The position numbers and the translations under genes are program-made. From positions 1,663,501 through 1,727,500 of the forward strand of contig JADLSH010000138.1 in assembly GCA_016169945.1 (NCBI GenBank): a stretch of DNA of 64,000 nt. The letters run 5' to 3'. The notes below the pieces were generated by a model, which saw nothing but the letters and a program-made list of their open reading frames with translations, was not told where the DNA came from and made no database searches. Positions 32,514 through 42,811 of the stretch are shown in pieces. The stretch is from Trachythela sp. YZ-2020. Its lineage: Eukaryota > Cnidaria > Anthozoa > Malacalcyonacea > Clavulariidae. The stretch's first letter is position 1. Each line of letters opens with the position of its first letter.

Positions 32514-34681
32514 TTTTAATGTTTTAATAAAAATATCAGCTGACTTGTAACCAAAGGTTAAATTACATCAGTGAATAAATAAATACATTAAATGAATTAT
32601 CTATAGAAATTATGCTATATACTATTATATTTAGAAATAATTTGTGGTAAAAAGGATTTTCTAAATCGCTCTGTTCTACAATAAAAGTTTTGATATTTAC
32701 ATTGTCCCCTTGTATCATAAACTAAGGATGATTTGTTTGGCAGAAATTCGTCCAATTTATCAAGGTTCTCTTTTCTAAGAAAGAACCGATCACATAAAAT
32801 TTCACGGCGTGTCTTTAATAGCGGAATATTCAATAGTTCCCGAGCTTCACTGTAACTTAATGATGGTAAAATTATTCTCATAGCTCTTCTTTGCACCTTT
32901 TCAATGTCATCGCTCAAATAGTCGGGAATATTGTAATGCCAGACTTGACAGGCATATTCTAAAACAGGTCGTATGATGGTGATAAATACAGTGCATAACA
33001 GTTTTGCATCAGCCTTAGCACATTTAAGCAGCCGAAGCATATATAATCTTTTTCCTGCCTTCCCAACAATTTTGCCGACATGCTCGTTCCAGCCCATATT
33101 ATCTTGAAACGTAACCCCGAGAATTCGAGCAGATTTTACACGATCTATTTCAATGTTGTCAATTAATAGCGGAGGAAAGTTTCGTTTAACCCTCGCGAAA
33201 TCGAACACAAGTTCTTTACATTTAGTTACATTTAACTTCATGTTGTTTCGAATGGTCCAATTATGAATGTAATCAACAAGGCATTGGAGTTTACTATCAC
33301 TGTCTATCATTATACTCTCTGTAACTGTACAGTCATCTACATATTTCCATCTATCGGGCCATTCATTAAGAAGGTCGTTGATCAAAACCAAAAAGAGAAC
33401 AGGTCCTAAGACAGTTCCCTGAGGTACTCCCCCATTAAGATGTTTCCAACACGATAAATAGTTACCCAATTTTACCCGTTGCATCCTTTCTGTTAAAAAA
33501 CTTCGGACCCAATTTAAGATGGTTGAAGGAATATCTAATTCCCGTAATTTCTGTAACAAAATGTTATGGTCGATAAGATCAAATGCTTTGGAAAAGTCAA
33601 TGAGAAACACTCTAACAGCGCACTTTAGGACATCCGTTTCTTTTAGAAGGTGGTGAACCAAACTAATTAAATTAAGAGTTGTCGAGGAATTCTTCATAGA
33701 CCCAAATTGTCTCACATCAATTTTATTTCTAATTGAACTGACTAACCAGTCGGACACGAAAGATTCACAGATTTTCGATAAAGTAGGGGTCAACGAAATA
33801 GGGCGCAAGTCTGTTGTTATGTCCTTAGGTACTGATATTTTTGGTATTGGAATAGTTTCTGCTTTCTTCCATAATGCCGGGACGCATTTTTGTTGTATCG
33901 ACGCATTATAAATTGAGGCAACAGGGGAAGCCAAAATACAAGCATACTGCTTGAGGACCCAATTCGGAATTCCGTCTGGTCTAGGTGATTTCGAAACACG
34001 AATTTCGGACAATTTCTTATACACAGTTTCTTCGTCGATGATAAATCGGGGATCGATGTTAGCTTCAGAGACTTCTGGAAAACTTTCCACGAGTGTAGAT
34101 GGTAACGGTGAGATTTCATTGGTGATAGACGTAAAAAAGTCATTGATCTTATTTGCTAAAGTTTGTCCCGCAATAATCTTCTCATCTACAACCATGGTTG
34201 AAACAGTCTTCCTCCTTGGGTAACCAGCGAGCTGTTTTATATCATCCCACCACTTTTTGGGATTAGGGTTGGATTTAAGCTGATTTATCATAATTTCGAG
34301 ATAATTGGATCTAAGCTGTTTCCTTTTCCTATTTGCGAGATTACGTAGACGATGATACTTTTGGATGTCACCATTATTATATGCTTTTTGTCTATTTTCA
34401 ATAATTTCTTTGAATTCGGACGTTACCCAAGGCTTATCATTAACATGAAATTTAACAATTCTGGTAGGGAAGAAAAGATCTAAACCTGTATTCATAACAT
34501 TCATAAAGTTATCAAGCTTGTCTTTGCACGAAGCAATACGATACAGGTTAGACCAGTTATAATCCGATAACCATTTTCCAAACGCAATCTTGCTTCCATT
34601 AGTAATACGCCTAAGTTTTACTTTACTCGTCTCATTTTTAACCTGACTTTTCTTTAACGTACATAAAACGGAATTATGGTC
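32514..34681 (-). mobile_element. 5'-truncated jockey/CR1-like LINE nested in the BEL element
   Basis: The duplication ACTTTTT occurs on both sides (32507-32513 and 34682-34688). The 3' end at the low coordinate has a T-rich tail (poly-A-like on the minus strand). It is inserted antisense to its host element. The 5' truncation lies in the endonuclease, whose last conserved piece (DHNSVLCTL) is at the very start. Its 3' end resembles the fragment at 22905-23285, so the family has moved more than once. Confidence 0.85.
32615..34672 (-). CDS. LINE reverse transcriptase, long open frame, truncated start
   Basis: An intact frame runs from the truncation point, reading SVLCTL first, to a stop after ISKYNSI. 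Numbered from the internal Met at 34504 (629 codons), FLIDFSKAFD is at about residue 300, GVPQGTVLGP at about 359 and the catalytic YVDD at about 388. All three are standard reverse transcriptase blocks of jockey-superfamily LINEs. The C-terminal thumb segment contains EYACQVWHYNIPDYL and IEKVQRRAMRIILPSLS. The endonuclease is almost wholly missing, so the copy cannot move alone although its polymerase frame is open. Confidence 0.85.
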   Translation of the reverse strand, partial: SVLCTLKKSQVKNETSKVKLRRITNGSKIAFGKWLSDYNWSNLYRIASCKDKLDNFMNVMNTGLDLFFPTRIVKFHVNDKPWVTSEFKEIIENRQKAYNNGDIQKYHRLRNLANRKRKQLRSNYLEIMINQLKSNPNPKKWWDDIKQLAGYPRRKTVSTMVVDEKIIAGQTLANKINDFFTSITNEISPLPSTLVESFPEVSEANIDPRFIIDEETVYKKLSEIRVSKSPRPDGIPNWVLKQYACILASPVASIYNASIQQKCVPALWKKAETIPIPKISVPKDITTDLRPISLTPTLSKICESFVSDWLVSSIRNKIDVRQFGSMKNSSTTLNLISLVHHLLKETDVLKCAVRVFLIDFSKAFDLIDHNILLQKLRELDIPSTILNWVRSFLTERMQRVKLGNYLSCWKHLNGGVPQGTVLGPVLFLVLINDLLNEWPDRWKYVDDCTVTESIMIDSDSKLQCLVDYIHNWTIRNNMKLNVTKCKELVFDFARVKRNFPPLLIDNIEIDRVKSARILGVTFQDNMGWNEHVGKIVGKAGKRLYMLRLLKCAKADAKLLCTVFITIIRPVLEYACQVWHYNIPDYLSDDIEKVQRRAMRIILPSLSYSEARELLNIPLLKTRREILCDRFFLRKENLDKLDEFLPNKSSLVYDTRGQCKYQNFYCRTERFRKSFLPQIISKYNSI

Positions 34682-34688
34682 ACTTTTT

Positions 34689-35061
34689 CCGCCAAAGGAT
34701 TCATCGTGGAATCTCTAGACGGTAGAAAAAGACATCAACTTTCTAGCGTCGTTGAATGTAACGCTATCCCAGATAGCAAAGAAGAAATAGCTACACCAGA
34801 AATAGCGTTGGCTCACCCACACCTGCGAGAGATAGCTGACAAGATACCTGAGATCTGTGATGACGCCAAAGTCCTCCTGCTCATTGGTCGGGACGCCCCA
34901 CCGCCCCAGAAGATATACGAGTCGCGCAACGGATCTCGAAACGCCCCATGGGCCCAACGACTAGATCTAGGGTGGGTCATTCTCGGAAATGCGTGCCTAG
35001 ACGGCGTCCACAAGCCAAATCCCTCCTGCTATAAAACGCATCTTCTCGAAACTGGATGACC
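34689..35061 (+). pseudogene. BEL/Pao post-protease region
   Basis: Reads GFIVESLDGRKRHQLSSVVE, HPHLREIADKIPEI and LLIGRDAPPPQKIYESRNGS, the conserved segment between protease and reverse transcriptase in BEL/Pao pol. It ends at an in-frame stop (ETG, stop). The last 250 bases belong to the first copy of the tandem duplication. Confidence 0.8.
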
Positions 35062-36191
35062 CTTAATAATGCTAGTTCCTTGCCCCAACGTCTTCCATGT
35101 CAAGAAAGACAATCTTGGTGGTCCGGACCACAGTATCAATGTCCCAAGGAAGGAAACATTTGAGAACGGACTCTTCGAGGACGGCATAGAAACTAACGTG
35201 TTTCTACATTCGAAAAACGACGACCCCGAAATCCGCCCGAAGATAATCGCCATGTTTAAGCATACGGAGGGAGAGGAGGCCATGACCCTCGGTGCAGCAC
35301 GTTTCCTAAGGTTTTCTCAATGGACAAACCTAGTAAATGCAGTATCAAGATTAATCCTGCTCGCTCAGAAGCGGTCTCAACGCCATCACCAAACTACGAC
35401 TCCCACCGATGAAGAATCTTTAGTGATCACCACCACTGAGGCACGAAAACGAGCACAAACGGCAATCGTTAAGAACGTACAGCGCGAAGCCTTTGTAAAG
35501 GACACCCACACCTGCGAGAGATAGCTGACAAGATACCTGAGATCTGTGATGACGCCAAAGTCCTCCTGCTCATTGGTCGGGACGCCCCACCGCCCCAGAA
35601 GATATACGAGTCGCGCAACGGATCTCGAAACGCCCCATGGGCCCAACGACTAGATCTAGGGTGGGTCATTCTCGGAAATGCGTGCCTAGACGGCGTCCAC
35701 AAGCCAAATCCCTCCTGCTATAAAACGCATCTTCTCGAAACTGGATGACCCTTAATAATGCTAGTTCCTTGCCCCAACGTCTTCCATGTCAAGAAAGACA
35801 ATCTTGGTGGTCCGGACCACAGTATCAATGTCCCAAGGAAGGAAACATTTGAGAACGGACTCTTCGAGGACGGCATAGAAACTAACGTGTTTCTACATTC
35901 GAAAAACGACGACCCCGAAATCCGCCCGAAGATAATCGCCATGTTTAAGCATACGGAGGGAGAGGAGGCCATGACCCTCGGTGCAGCACGTTTCCTAAGG
36001 TTTTCTCAATGGACAAACCTAGTAAATGCAGTATCAAGATTAATCCTGCTCGCTCAGAAGCGGTCTCAACGCCATCACCAAACTACGACTCCCACCGATG
36101 AAGAATCTTTAGTGATCACCACCACTGAGGCACGAAAACGAGCACAAACGGCAATCGTTAAGAACGTACAGCGCGAAGCCTTTGCAAAGGA
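34814..36191 (+). repeat. 689-bp near-perfect tandem duplication inside BEL pol
   Basis: Unit 34814-35502 is repeated head-to-tail at 35503-36191. By eye the copies differ at one base near the junction (ctttgtaaag versus ctttgcaaag). The unit length is not a multiple of three, so the duplication itself breaks the pol frame. The junction sits at a short shared 'aaggaca'. Very high identity means a recent event or an assembly artefact. Confidence 0.9.
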
Positions 36192-37519
36192 CATCGAATG
36201 CATCAAGAAAGGGGAAAAACTAGCCAAAGGAAGTGTGCTTACGAAGCTAAGTCCGGTGGTCGACTCGGAAGGGCTCCTACGCGTCGGCGGACGTCTCGAG
36301 AGGGCAAAGCTTACCATCGAAGAGCGCCACCCGGTACTCTTACCCGGTTCCCACCACGTCACAACCCTCGTAGTTAAATATCTCCATAACGAAGTTAAGC
36401 ATCAAGGACGGCACTTCACTCACGGGATGATCAGATCTAAGGGTTATTGGATACTCGGAGGCAAGCGACTTGTGAACAGGGTAATCCACCAATGCTTCCA
36501 ATGTCGAAAGCTGAGAGGAAAGCAACTTCACCAAAAGATGGCGGACCTTCCAGTAGAGCGCCTCAACCCTGCTCCTCCTTTCACGTACGTAGGCCTCGAC
36601 GTCTTTGGGCCTTGGCAAATTGTGACACGACGTACAAGGGGAGGAGTCGCATGTAACAAACGTTGGGCTGTGATCTTCACTTGTCTGACTGTTAGAGCCA
36701 TCCACATCGAGTTCATCGTGTCCATGGACACCTCAAGCTTTATCAACGCCCTACGCAGGTTTTTTGCGGTACGAGGACCGGCTGCCCAACTTCGCTCCGA
36801 CTGCGGTACGAACTTTGTTGGAGCGAAGAACGAGCTCGAAGCGGCGTCTACGGAGACGAAGAAAGACATCGAAGCGTACCTCACTCATGAAGGCTGCGAA
36901 TGGATCTTCAATCCTCCACACGCGTCGCATGCTGGTGGGGTATGGGAACGGATGATTGGAATTTCAAGAAAAATCCCAAATACCATGCTATCCGAGTTGG
37001 GATCTAAACTACTTACGCACGAAGTTCTCTCAACTTTTATGGCAGACGTCACTGCTATAGTCAACAACAGGCCTCTAGTGCCTGTGTCCAGCGACCCCGA
37101 AGCGCCTGAAATCCTTACACCAGCCACCCTATTGACCCAGAAGACCTCAACGCTGATTGCAACGCCGGGACAGTTCACTTCGAGATCTTCATACTGCACA
37201 GTGGAGACAAGTTCAATACCTCGCGAACGTTTTCTGGGCACGTTGGAAAAGAGAGTTCCTGCCTATGTTGCAGCCAAGACGAAAATGGGAATTCGAGCAA
37301 CCCAATCTGAAGGAAGGCGATCTGGTGCTGCTCAGGTGCAAGGACGAAGCAAGAAACATGTGGCCTCTTGCCCGTATTACAAAAGCACACGAAAGCGCTG
37401 ACGGTAAAGTCCGGAAGGTAGAAGTTATGACGGCGAAGAACGGCTCGAAGCAATTCTACACAAGACCCGTCACAGAGATAATCCTGTTAAATGCTGAAGA
37501 CGAACTGAAATCAAAGTGA
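35758..37519 (+). pseudogene. BEL/Pao linker plus integrase, frame-broken
   Basis: The frame starts in the region preceding the reverse transcriptase (PCPNVFHVKKDNLGGPDHS) and jumps within about 20 residues to sequence normally found after RNase H (RFLRFSQWTNLVNAVSRLIL). All polymerase motifs are therefore deleted. The integrase follows: a zinc-binding-like HQ..H / CFQCRK, the core (VGLDVFGPW, RAIHIEF, LRSDCGTNFVGA, and E in GGVWERM) and the BEL-specific tail. Near 37190 the frame shifts; the tail (YLANVFWARWKREFLPMLQ) continues from about 37157 in another frame to a stop at 37519. Confidence 0.85.
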
Positions 37520-37582
37520 ACTAAACACTCGCACCTTGACATTATATTATATTATAGCGGTATTTTCATACCGGACGGGGAG

Positions 37583-37881
37583 TGTTCTGGCCACTAGGGC
37601 CCTATATATTTCTATATTTATACTTTTTACGGCGCTTCTTTCATCTTTTTCTCGTTCGCGCCATCTACATATTTTCAGCCACTCCATTGGCTGAATTTGC
37701 TAGTCAGGGGGGCCGTCTGTTTTTGGGAACTGGTTTTTACTTTGTATTCCTACGCGCCTTTGTTAGCACTCTCTTTTTACCTTATTTACACTTGAATATA
37801 TCGTTTGAAAACATTATTTCTGTGTGGTTATACTGCTGGAGAAAGATTCTGAGCTTCGTTCAGGTCTGAAGTACCAGAACA
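37583..37881 (+). repeat. 3' LTR of the BEL/Pao element
   Basis: A 299-bp repeat preceded by the purine-rich tract ggacggggag, the expected plus-strand primer site. It ends CCAGAACA and is followed by ATCAA. It is about 98 percent identical to the 5' LTR. Confidence 0.9.
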
Positions 37882-38062
37882 ATCAATGTATTGCTAAATT
37901 TTATAGTTCATTATAATCTAACCAAAAGAAAACAGCAGTATTCAACAATATAACTTAATTTTATTCATTTCCAATATTAATTGGTATAACAGCATCTCTA
38001 CATAATTAACAAAGCTGTCAATTATTAACAAATATTTTAATCAGTAAATATATATTTCTACA

Positions 38063-38701
38063 GGGAAATTAAATAATGTGGTAGCAAGGTGACCTGGATC
38101 ATGCCATGATTCTTTTATCTTCCGTTCCTCGGCACTTGGCAGAAGATTGGAAGAGGGCCCTCGTAACACCGAGGATGGCATTTTGCTGGGGGATAGTGGA
38201 TATGCCATCAAGTCATATTTGATGACGCCCTATCTGAACCCTGTTCAGCCCCACCAAAGACGGTTTAACCGAGCACGGTTGAACGGGTGATTGGAACATG
38301 GAAGAGACGCTTTCATGTTTTGCATTCGGAAATAAGGTAGGCTCAAAACGACCTCTTAGGCTAATCAAAAGCTTAAAAGGGCTTTGTTATCCTGGAGACC
38401 ATTTTGTAAATGACCAGGTAATAATCATGTGGATAACGTGATTATTACACCTGCTTTGTAAACAAACCATTAATAAAGTTAATATTAATTGGTGGTTTGT
38501 TTGTTTAGGATGAAACCAGACAGGGTTTGCACCATTGTTATGGCATGTGCAGTGTTGCAAAACATTGCCGTTGAGAGGAGGGAGCCTGAGGAAGAAGAAA
38601 TTGGGATTGTTGAGCTAGAAGATGGCGAAGATTATCTCGGAGGAGTAGAACGTGACGGTGTTACTGCCAGGGACTATATGGCACAAACATATTTTGCATA
38701 A
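38063..38701 (+). pseudogene. PIF/Harbinger (HARBI1-like) transposase C-terminal half
   Basis: Two exon-like blocks. In the first (to 38336, donor AAG|GTAGGC) the frame reads PGSCHDSFIF, GILLGDSGYAIKSYLMTPYL, then after a shift ERVIGTWKRRFHVLHSEI. In the second (from acceptor gtttAG at 38508) it reads MKPDRVCTIVMACAVLQNIA and ends at FA and a stop. These are the GSxHD, GDSGY and ERxxGxWKRRF blocks of the HARBI1 family, a DDE nuclease. A TGA just before PGS and a frameshift near 38280 make it non-functional. Confidence 0.8.
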
Positions 38702-38985
38702 GAATGCAGTTCTTCTGCAAACTATGTTGGTGTTATATAGGCCAAACAAAATGTTAGTTGTATTCGTTAAAGAAAGTTTTCCTGCCCCACATATCATATA
38801 TAATAGCAGTGATATAATTATAAAACTAAAATTCCTTTCCTATATATGACATTGCATATAGGAGGTGATATAATATCACCCCTTATATGCAAGGTGTTTG
38901 AGTTTTATAATATCACTTCAATTTCAGGGTGAAACTTTGTTAAAAATGCATATTATAATGCGGCAACTCATGCAGTTATAGTTGT

Positions 38986-39317
38986 TTAAAATTTTGGAGA
39001 AAGGGGGCAATCAAATGGCTCCTCGATATTTCGAGCAACACAGCCAACACCATTTACTTTACGTTGAAGGAGTTCAACTTGAAGTTCCAATTTTCTTCGC
39101 TGTAACAGAAGATTCCCCTTTTCAATCTCTATCTTCTCTCTCTCAGCCTTTAACACTTCAAGATGTATCTCTTGCACGTCAAGACGCATCTCACCCTGAG
39201 TTTTCGGACGCTTCCTAGTGGGTTTTTCTGCCATAGGCTGCCATGCCATGCCTCAACAAGTGGGTCAGCATCTACATCAATATGTCTAGATACACTAGAT
39301 GACCCATCACTACCTAA
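38986..39317 (-). pseudogene. Harbinger accessory DNA-binding protein, C-terminal coiled coil
   Basis: The minus-strand frame contains HIDVDADPLVEAWHG, then after a shift RKRPKTQGEMRLDVQEIHLE and a Lys/Glu/Leu-rich helix (EREKIEIEKGNLLLQRRKLE). It ends SPKF and a stop. Harbinger elements carry a Myb/SANT protein with this kind of coiled C-terminus next to the transposase; the SANT domain itself is not visible. It is convergent with the transposase 285 bases away, which suits one remnant element. Confidence 0.55.
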
Positions 39318-39319
39318 AT

Positions 39320-40031
39320 ATAGGAAAACAAATTAAATCAACAAATCAACAATTGAATTAGTGTGAATATATTTTATTCTTTAAACAAAATTCAAATAGG
39401 ATTTTAAGGGTTCAACTTCAAAATCACTTATTAATATCACTGCATGTATAGTAAATAATTTGACCATGACCATAATAACCATCTGTCTCATCGTGTAAAT
39501 GGTGTAATTTATCAACCTTTCCCAACGTTTCCATTAAACAGACAGAAAAACAATATGAAACGCGCAATTGTAGCTAAAAATAATAATTTTTCAATGTTTG
39601 AAAAAGTAATAATGAGCCCTTGAATTATATATAACCTAAATACCTAATAGAGAACATCAAGTGTAAGCTCCCCCCGGATTGTTTACTCTATACATCTATA
39701 CATCTATCTATCTATCCATCTATGCCTGTCTGAGTCACTTATGTGAATTTTTGCCCTGTGATCACAATAGTTGCAAAGTGAAACTTTGCACTAAAAATGA
39801 AAATAAGAATTATACTTTTCTATTTCAAGGATTCATTTCTCCTTGAAATTTTTGGCTAAACTTGTGTTTCACAATATAATGTTTAAATGTACGCTGCGAC
39901 ACGGCATGTGACCGTAATAAACAGAGAACTGGAACGAATTCGTACAAATATTTGTCCGGTTTGGCGTTTACACGATACCGGACAAATATTTTTCCGGAAA
40001 CATTTGAAACTAGTAACCTGGTCATGCAACT
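39320..40031. other. Gene-free stretch
   Basis: Contains a 'tctatc' microrepeat near 39690-39725. A block at 39505-39600 is clearly related to 58985-59090 (tttccattaaac.gacagaaaaa ... caatgttt). An imperfect inverted repeat lies at about 39930-40000 (acaaatatttgtccgg). Confidence 0.45.
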
Positions 40032-40160
40032 GACTTAATGCTTGACTGATGGATGGAAGGACTAAGCGACTGATTAAGCGACTCAGCCTAACTGACTGAT
40101 AGAATGACCAAACAAACAACTGACTTACTGATCAACTAAACCATCTGATGATCCACTTAC

Positions 40161-40298
40161 CTTTCATGTATATGGGTTGCCGTTAGAGTCCTCTCCGACC
40201 TTCAAACTTGTTGTTCAAGGTAGATCATATTATTCAATGAACAAACCTTCCTGGCTTTTTGTACTCTCCTCAAGTGTGCTAATACGTTGGCGATATCC
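40161..40298 (-). pseudogene. KIF20A: KIF20A-like kinesin, exon C, second in transcription order
   Basis: Acceptor ctatttaattttAG and donor AAAG|GTAAGT bound 138 bases. It starts GYRQRISTLEEST, and in other frames contains FIE, NNMIY and SLKVGEDSNGNPY. The last resembles TLRLCEDQNGNPY of vertebrate KIF20A. No single frame is open: an in-frame stop follows FIE and small indels separate the pieces. Both copies share the damage, so it predates the duplication. Confidence 0.65.
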
Positions 40299-40469
40299 CT
40301 AAAATTAAATAGTATGAAAGGGTTTACAGGTATTTTAGACAAAGGGGTGCTGTGGTTTTCCCAGACGACATTGACTGACATTGCAGAAAGTGGAAATAAC
40401 AGAGCATGCATATAAGGAAACATAAGATGTTGCCACTTAATTGGTTAATATGCTTTCTACTTCACTTAC

Positions 40470-40646
40470 AGGCGCATCATCATGCCACATCTTCTCCTGT
40501 TCCTGTCCTAGCTCGACCACATCACAAAACATTTGCGGCTTCAGATTACAACGCTCGTAATTCTGGTTTTCTAAACTTTTGAGAAGGATACTCAACGTCC
40601 TTGGTATAATTCCCGGGTTTCGCTGATTTCCCAGGAGACTATAGGT
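40470..40646 (-). pseudogene. KIF20A: KIF20A-like kinesin, exon B, duplicated copy
   Basis: Identical in sense to the copy at 41160-41336, with the same splice sites; it lies within the left unit of the 690-bp duplication. If both were spliced in, the protein would repeat the segment after the P-loop, which a motor domain would not tolerate. Confidence 0.7.
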
Positions 40647-40850
40647 CTAAAAATACAACATATCAAAATTGAATTATCTAAATTTCATTTACTGCCATGT
40701 GTATCAATGAATGAACAGTACGACTTAATGCTTGACTGATGGATGGAAGGACTAAGCGACTGATTAAGCGACTCAGCCTAACTGACTGATAGAATGACCA
40801 AACAAACAACTGACTTACTGATCAACTAAACCATCTGATGATCCACTTAC

Positions 40851-40988
40851 CTTTCATGTATATGGGTTGCCGTTAGAGTCCTCTCCGACCTTCAAACTTG
40901 TTGTTCAAGGTAGATCATATTATTCAATGAACAAACCTTCCTGGCTTTTTGTACTCTCCTCAAGTGTGCTAATACGTTGGCGATATCC
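40851..40988 (-). pseudogene. KIF20A: KIF20A-like kinesin, exon C, first copy
   Basis: It has the same splice sites and the same internal frame breaks as 40161-40298. The pieces correspond to the motor-domain region around the FxEIYNE segment and the following GNPY segment of kinesin-6, but EIYN itself is degraded. Confidence 0.65.
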
Positions 40989-41159
40989 CTAAAATTAAAT
41001 AGTATGAAAGGGTTTACAGGTATTTTAGACAAAGGGGTGCTGTGGTTTTCCCAGACGACATTGACTGACATTGCAGAAAGTGGAAATAACAGAGCATGCA
41101 TATAAGGAAACATAAGATGTTGCCACTTAATTGGTTAATATGCTTTCTACTTCACTTAC

Positions 41160-41336
41160 AGGCGCATCATCATGCCACATCTTCTCCTGTTCCTGTCCTA
41201 GCTCGACCACATCACAAAACATTTGCGGCTTCAGATTACAACGCTCGTAATTCTGGTTTTCTAAACTTTTGAGAAGGATACTCAACGTCCTTGGTACAAT
41301 TCCCGGGTTTCGCTGATTTCCCAGGAGACTATAGGT
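41160..41336 (-). CDS. KIF20A: KIF20A-like kinesin, exon B
   Basis: This is a clean 59-codon exon, acceptor tgtatttttAG, donor CCT|GTAAGT, phase 0 at both sides. It reads TYSLLGNQRNPGIIPRTLSI and later CNLKPQMFCDVVELGQEQE. Placed after exon A it completes the nucleotide-binding loop (..GQTGK, then TY) and the GIIPR helix of a kinesin motor. The LKP....V.L...Q region is characteristic of KIF20-type kinesin-6, which bundles microtubules at the central spindle in cytokinesis. It is separated from exon A by a 13-kb intron full of foldback elements. Confidence 0.8.
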
Positions 41337-41411
41337 CTAAAAATACAACATATCAAAATTGAATTATCTAAATTTCATTTACTGCCATGTGTATCAATGA
41401 ATGAACAGTAC

Positions 41412-41907
41412 CAGATAAATACATTGTCTATTCTTATGTGAAACGTATATGCGAAGGTTCATTAGCTTAATGTGATGCTCTGAAAACCCATCAAATGCTC
41501 AAAATATCACATGAATAAATGTACTGTTATTACTGTATCTGACTGGTGATCGTTAGATGCAAACAACAGTATAACATAGAGCTCTGAATGTAACAGCCAT
41601 AGTTACCTATTCTTAAGAGCCCAGTTATTTACCTTCAGAATACACCCTTTCAAAAATTACGTCACAAATCCCTTCCCCGGCCGGGAGCCTTGTTTTAACA
41701 ACTTTATTGAGCCAAGACTTTGCATTAAAATATGCAGTACAACATTAAATAGTAAATGGCCCAAGAGGAAAGATGCGAACGAGACGATAAGTCCCATGCA
41801 AGGCACCTTCCTTTATAACAAATACTATAGTTCATATACTGCATGTAGAACATTTATGTTTATAATATAACATTTATAGTACGCGAGCGTTGATTGGTGG
41901 AGAAGCG
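41412..41907. other. Gene-free stretch with LINE-tail-like sequence
   Basis: About 41645 carries a left end like that of the MITE at 32135. From about 41692 'ttttaacaactttattgagcc' looks like the 3' tail of a minus-strand LINE, but no coding part is recognisable. Confidence 0.4.
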
Positions 41908-42252
41908 TGTTTCTATTTAACAATTAGTCGCCGAAGGCGAGGTGATTACAAGCCTATAGTCACTGAGCCGAAGGCGAAGTGACTATAGGCTTGTAATCAC
42001 CGAGCCTGAGGCGACTAATTGTTTTAGTAGAAATTTCAAAGAGAAAAACAAACACAGAAAGTTATGAGGTCAGTTGAAAAGGCTATAGGACAAAATTCAG
42101 CGCTTTTCTCAGCGGCCGGTTATTAAAAACATGCCGGCAAAAGACGAGTGTCAAAAACATATCGAAGCGAAACAAAAACAAACAATTTCATGAGAAAAAT
42201 ACTTTGGAAAGGCTCAAATACAAAGTAGAATGGTTTTAAAAATATATCACAG

Positions 42253-42811
42253 CTAGGTTTTTGCTGAATATAACGATATAAATGAGGATAAAACGAATAA
42301 TTTTCAAAATAAACACTTGTGGTTGAGCCGCACGGAAAAAGTTTTATACATGTTCATTTCAACAGCGAGAAAACGTTGCCTTTCATGGAAGAAAAATAGT
42401 GTATTTGTTATCGCTTACCTTTAAAAGGTGACTATCGATTTTCCTGCATGCTGATTGGTCCAAATTGAGCCTCTAAAAAGTGATAGTCACTGGTCAGTGA
42501 CTATCACTTTTTTTTTCAAAATGGCTTCTTCGCAAGCTGCCGAATTTAAAACAAAAATCGTTTTTTTGAGCCTGATTCAAAGTTTTAAATGAAAAAAACT
42601 GCCGCTAAATTAAAGGAGGATATATTTTTGACATTTTTAAAGGTAAGCGATAACAAATACACTATTTTTCTTCCATGAAAGGCAGCGTTTTCTCGCTGTT
42701 GAAATGAACATGTATAAAACTTTTTCCGTACGGCTCAACCACAAGTGTTTATTTTGAAAATTATTCGTTTTATCCTCATTTATATCGTTATATTCAGCAA
42801 AAACCTAGTAG
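42253..42811. mobile_element. Inverted-repeat insertion within the left arm
   Basis: 'gctaggtttttgctgaatat' at 42253 returns inverted ending at 42811, giving arms of about 175 bases. They contain cgataacaaatacactattt and ttttatcctcatttatat. The centre holds a short palindrome (gtgatagtcactggtcagtg). The arms are related to the interior of the element at 25658-27104. Confidence 0.75.

Larger units (their letters stand above)
29591..37881 (+). mobile_element. BEL/Pao LTR retrotransposon, RT-less, with nested insertions
   Basis: Two 299-bp LTRs (29591-29889 and 37583-37881) start TGTTC, end CCAGAACA and are about 98 percent identical. They are flanked by a perfect 5-bp duplication ATCAA (29586-29590 and 37882-37886), normal for BEL/Pao. 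The order inside is gag, zinc knuckles, aspartic protease, a linker, and integrase with its C-terminal tail. The reverse transcriptase and RNase H that should separate the linker from the integrase are absent. Two insertions (MITE 32135-32269, LINE 32514-34681) and an internal tandem duplication are present. The copy is young by LTR similarity but cannot be autonomous. Confidence 0.9.
40032..41411. repeat. 690-bp near-perfect tandem duplication covering two kinesin exons
   Basis: Unit 40032-40721 is repeated at 40722-41411. I see one difference (ggtataatt versus ggtacaatt). Each unit carries one copy of kinesin exons B and C with their splice sites. A single shared base marks the junction. 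It is either a very recent duplication or two haplotypes or reads placed in series by the assembler. Confidence 0.9.

Noticed and set aside
34715..36884. Several long minus-strand frames opposite BEL pol
   Set aside because: They are antisense shadows of the pol and integrase frames; two pairs are identical because of the 689-bp duplication.
40202..41113. Two identical 73-codon minus-strand frames as paralogous small genes
   Set aside because: They span an intron and part of kinesin exon C, and are identical only because of the 690-bp tandem duplication.
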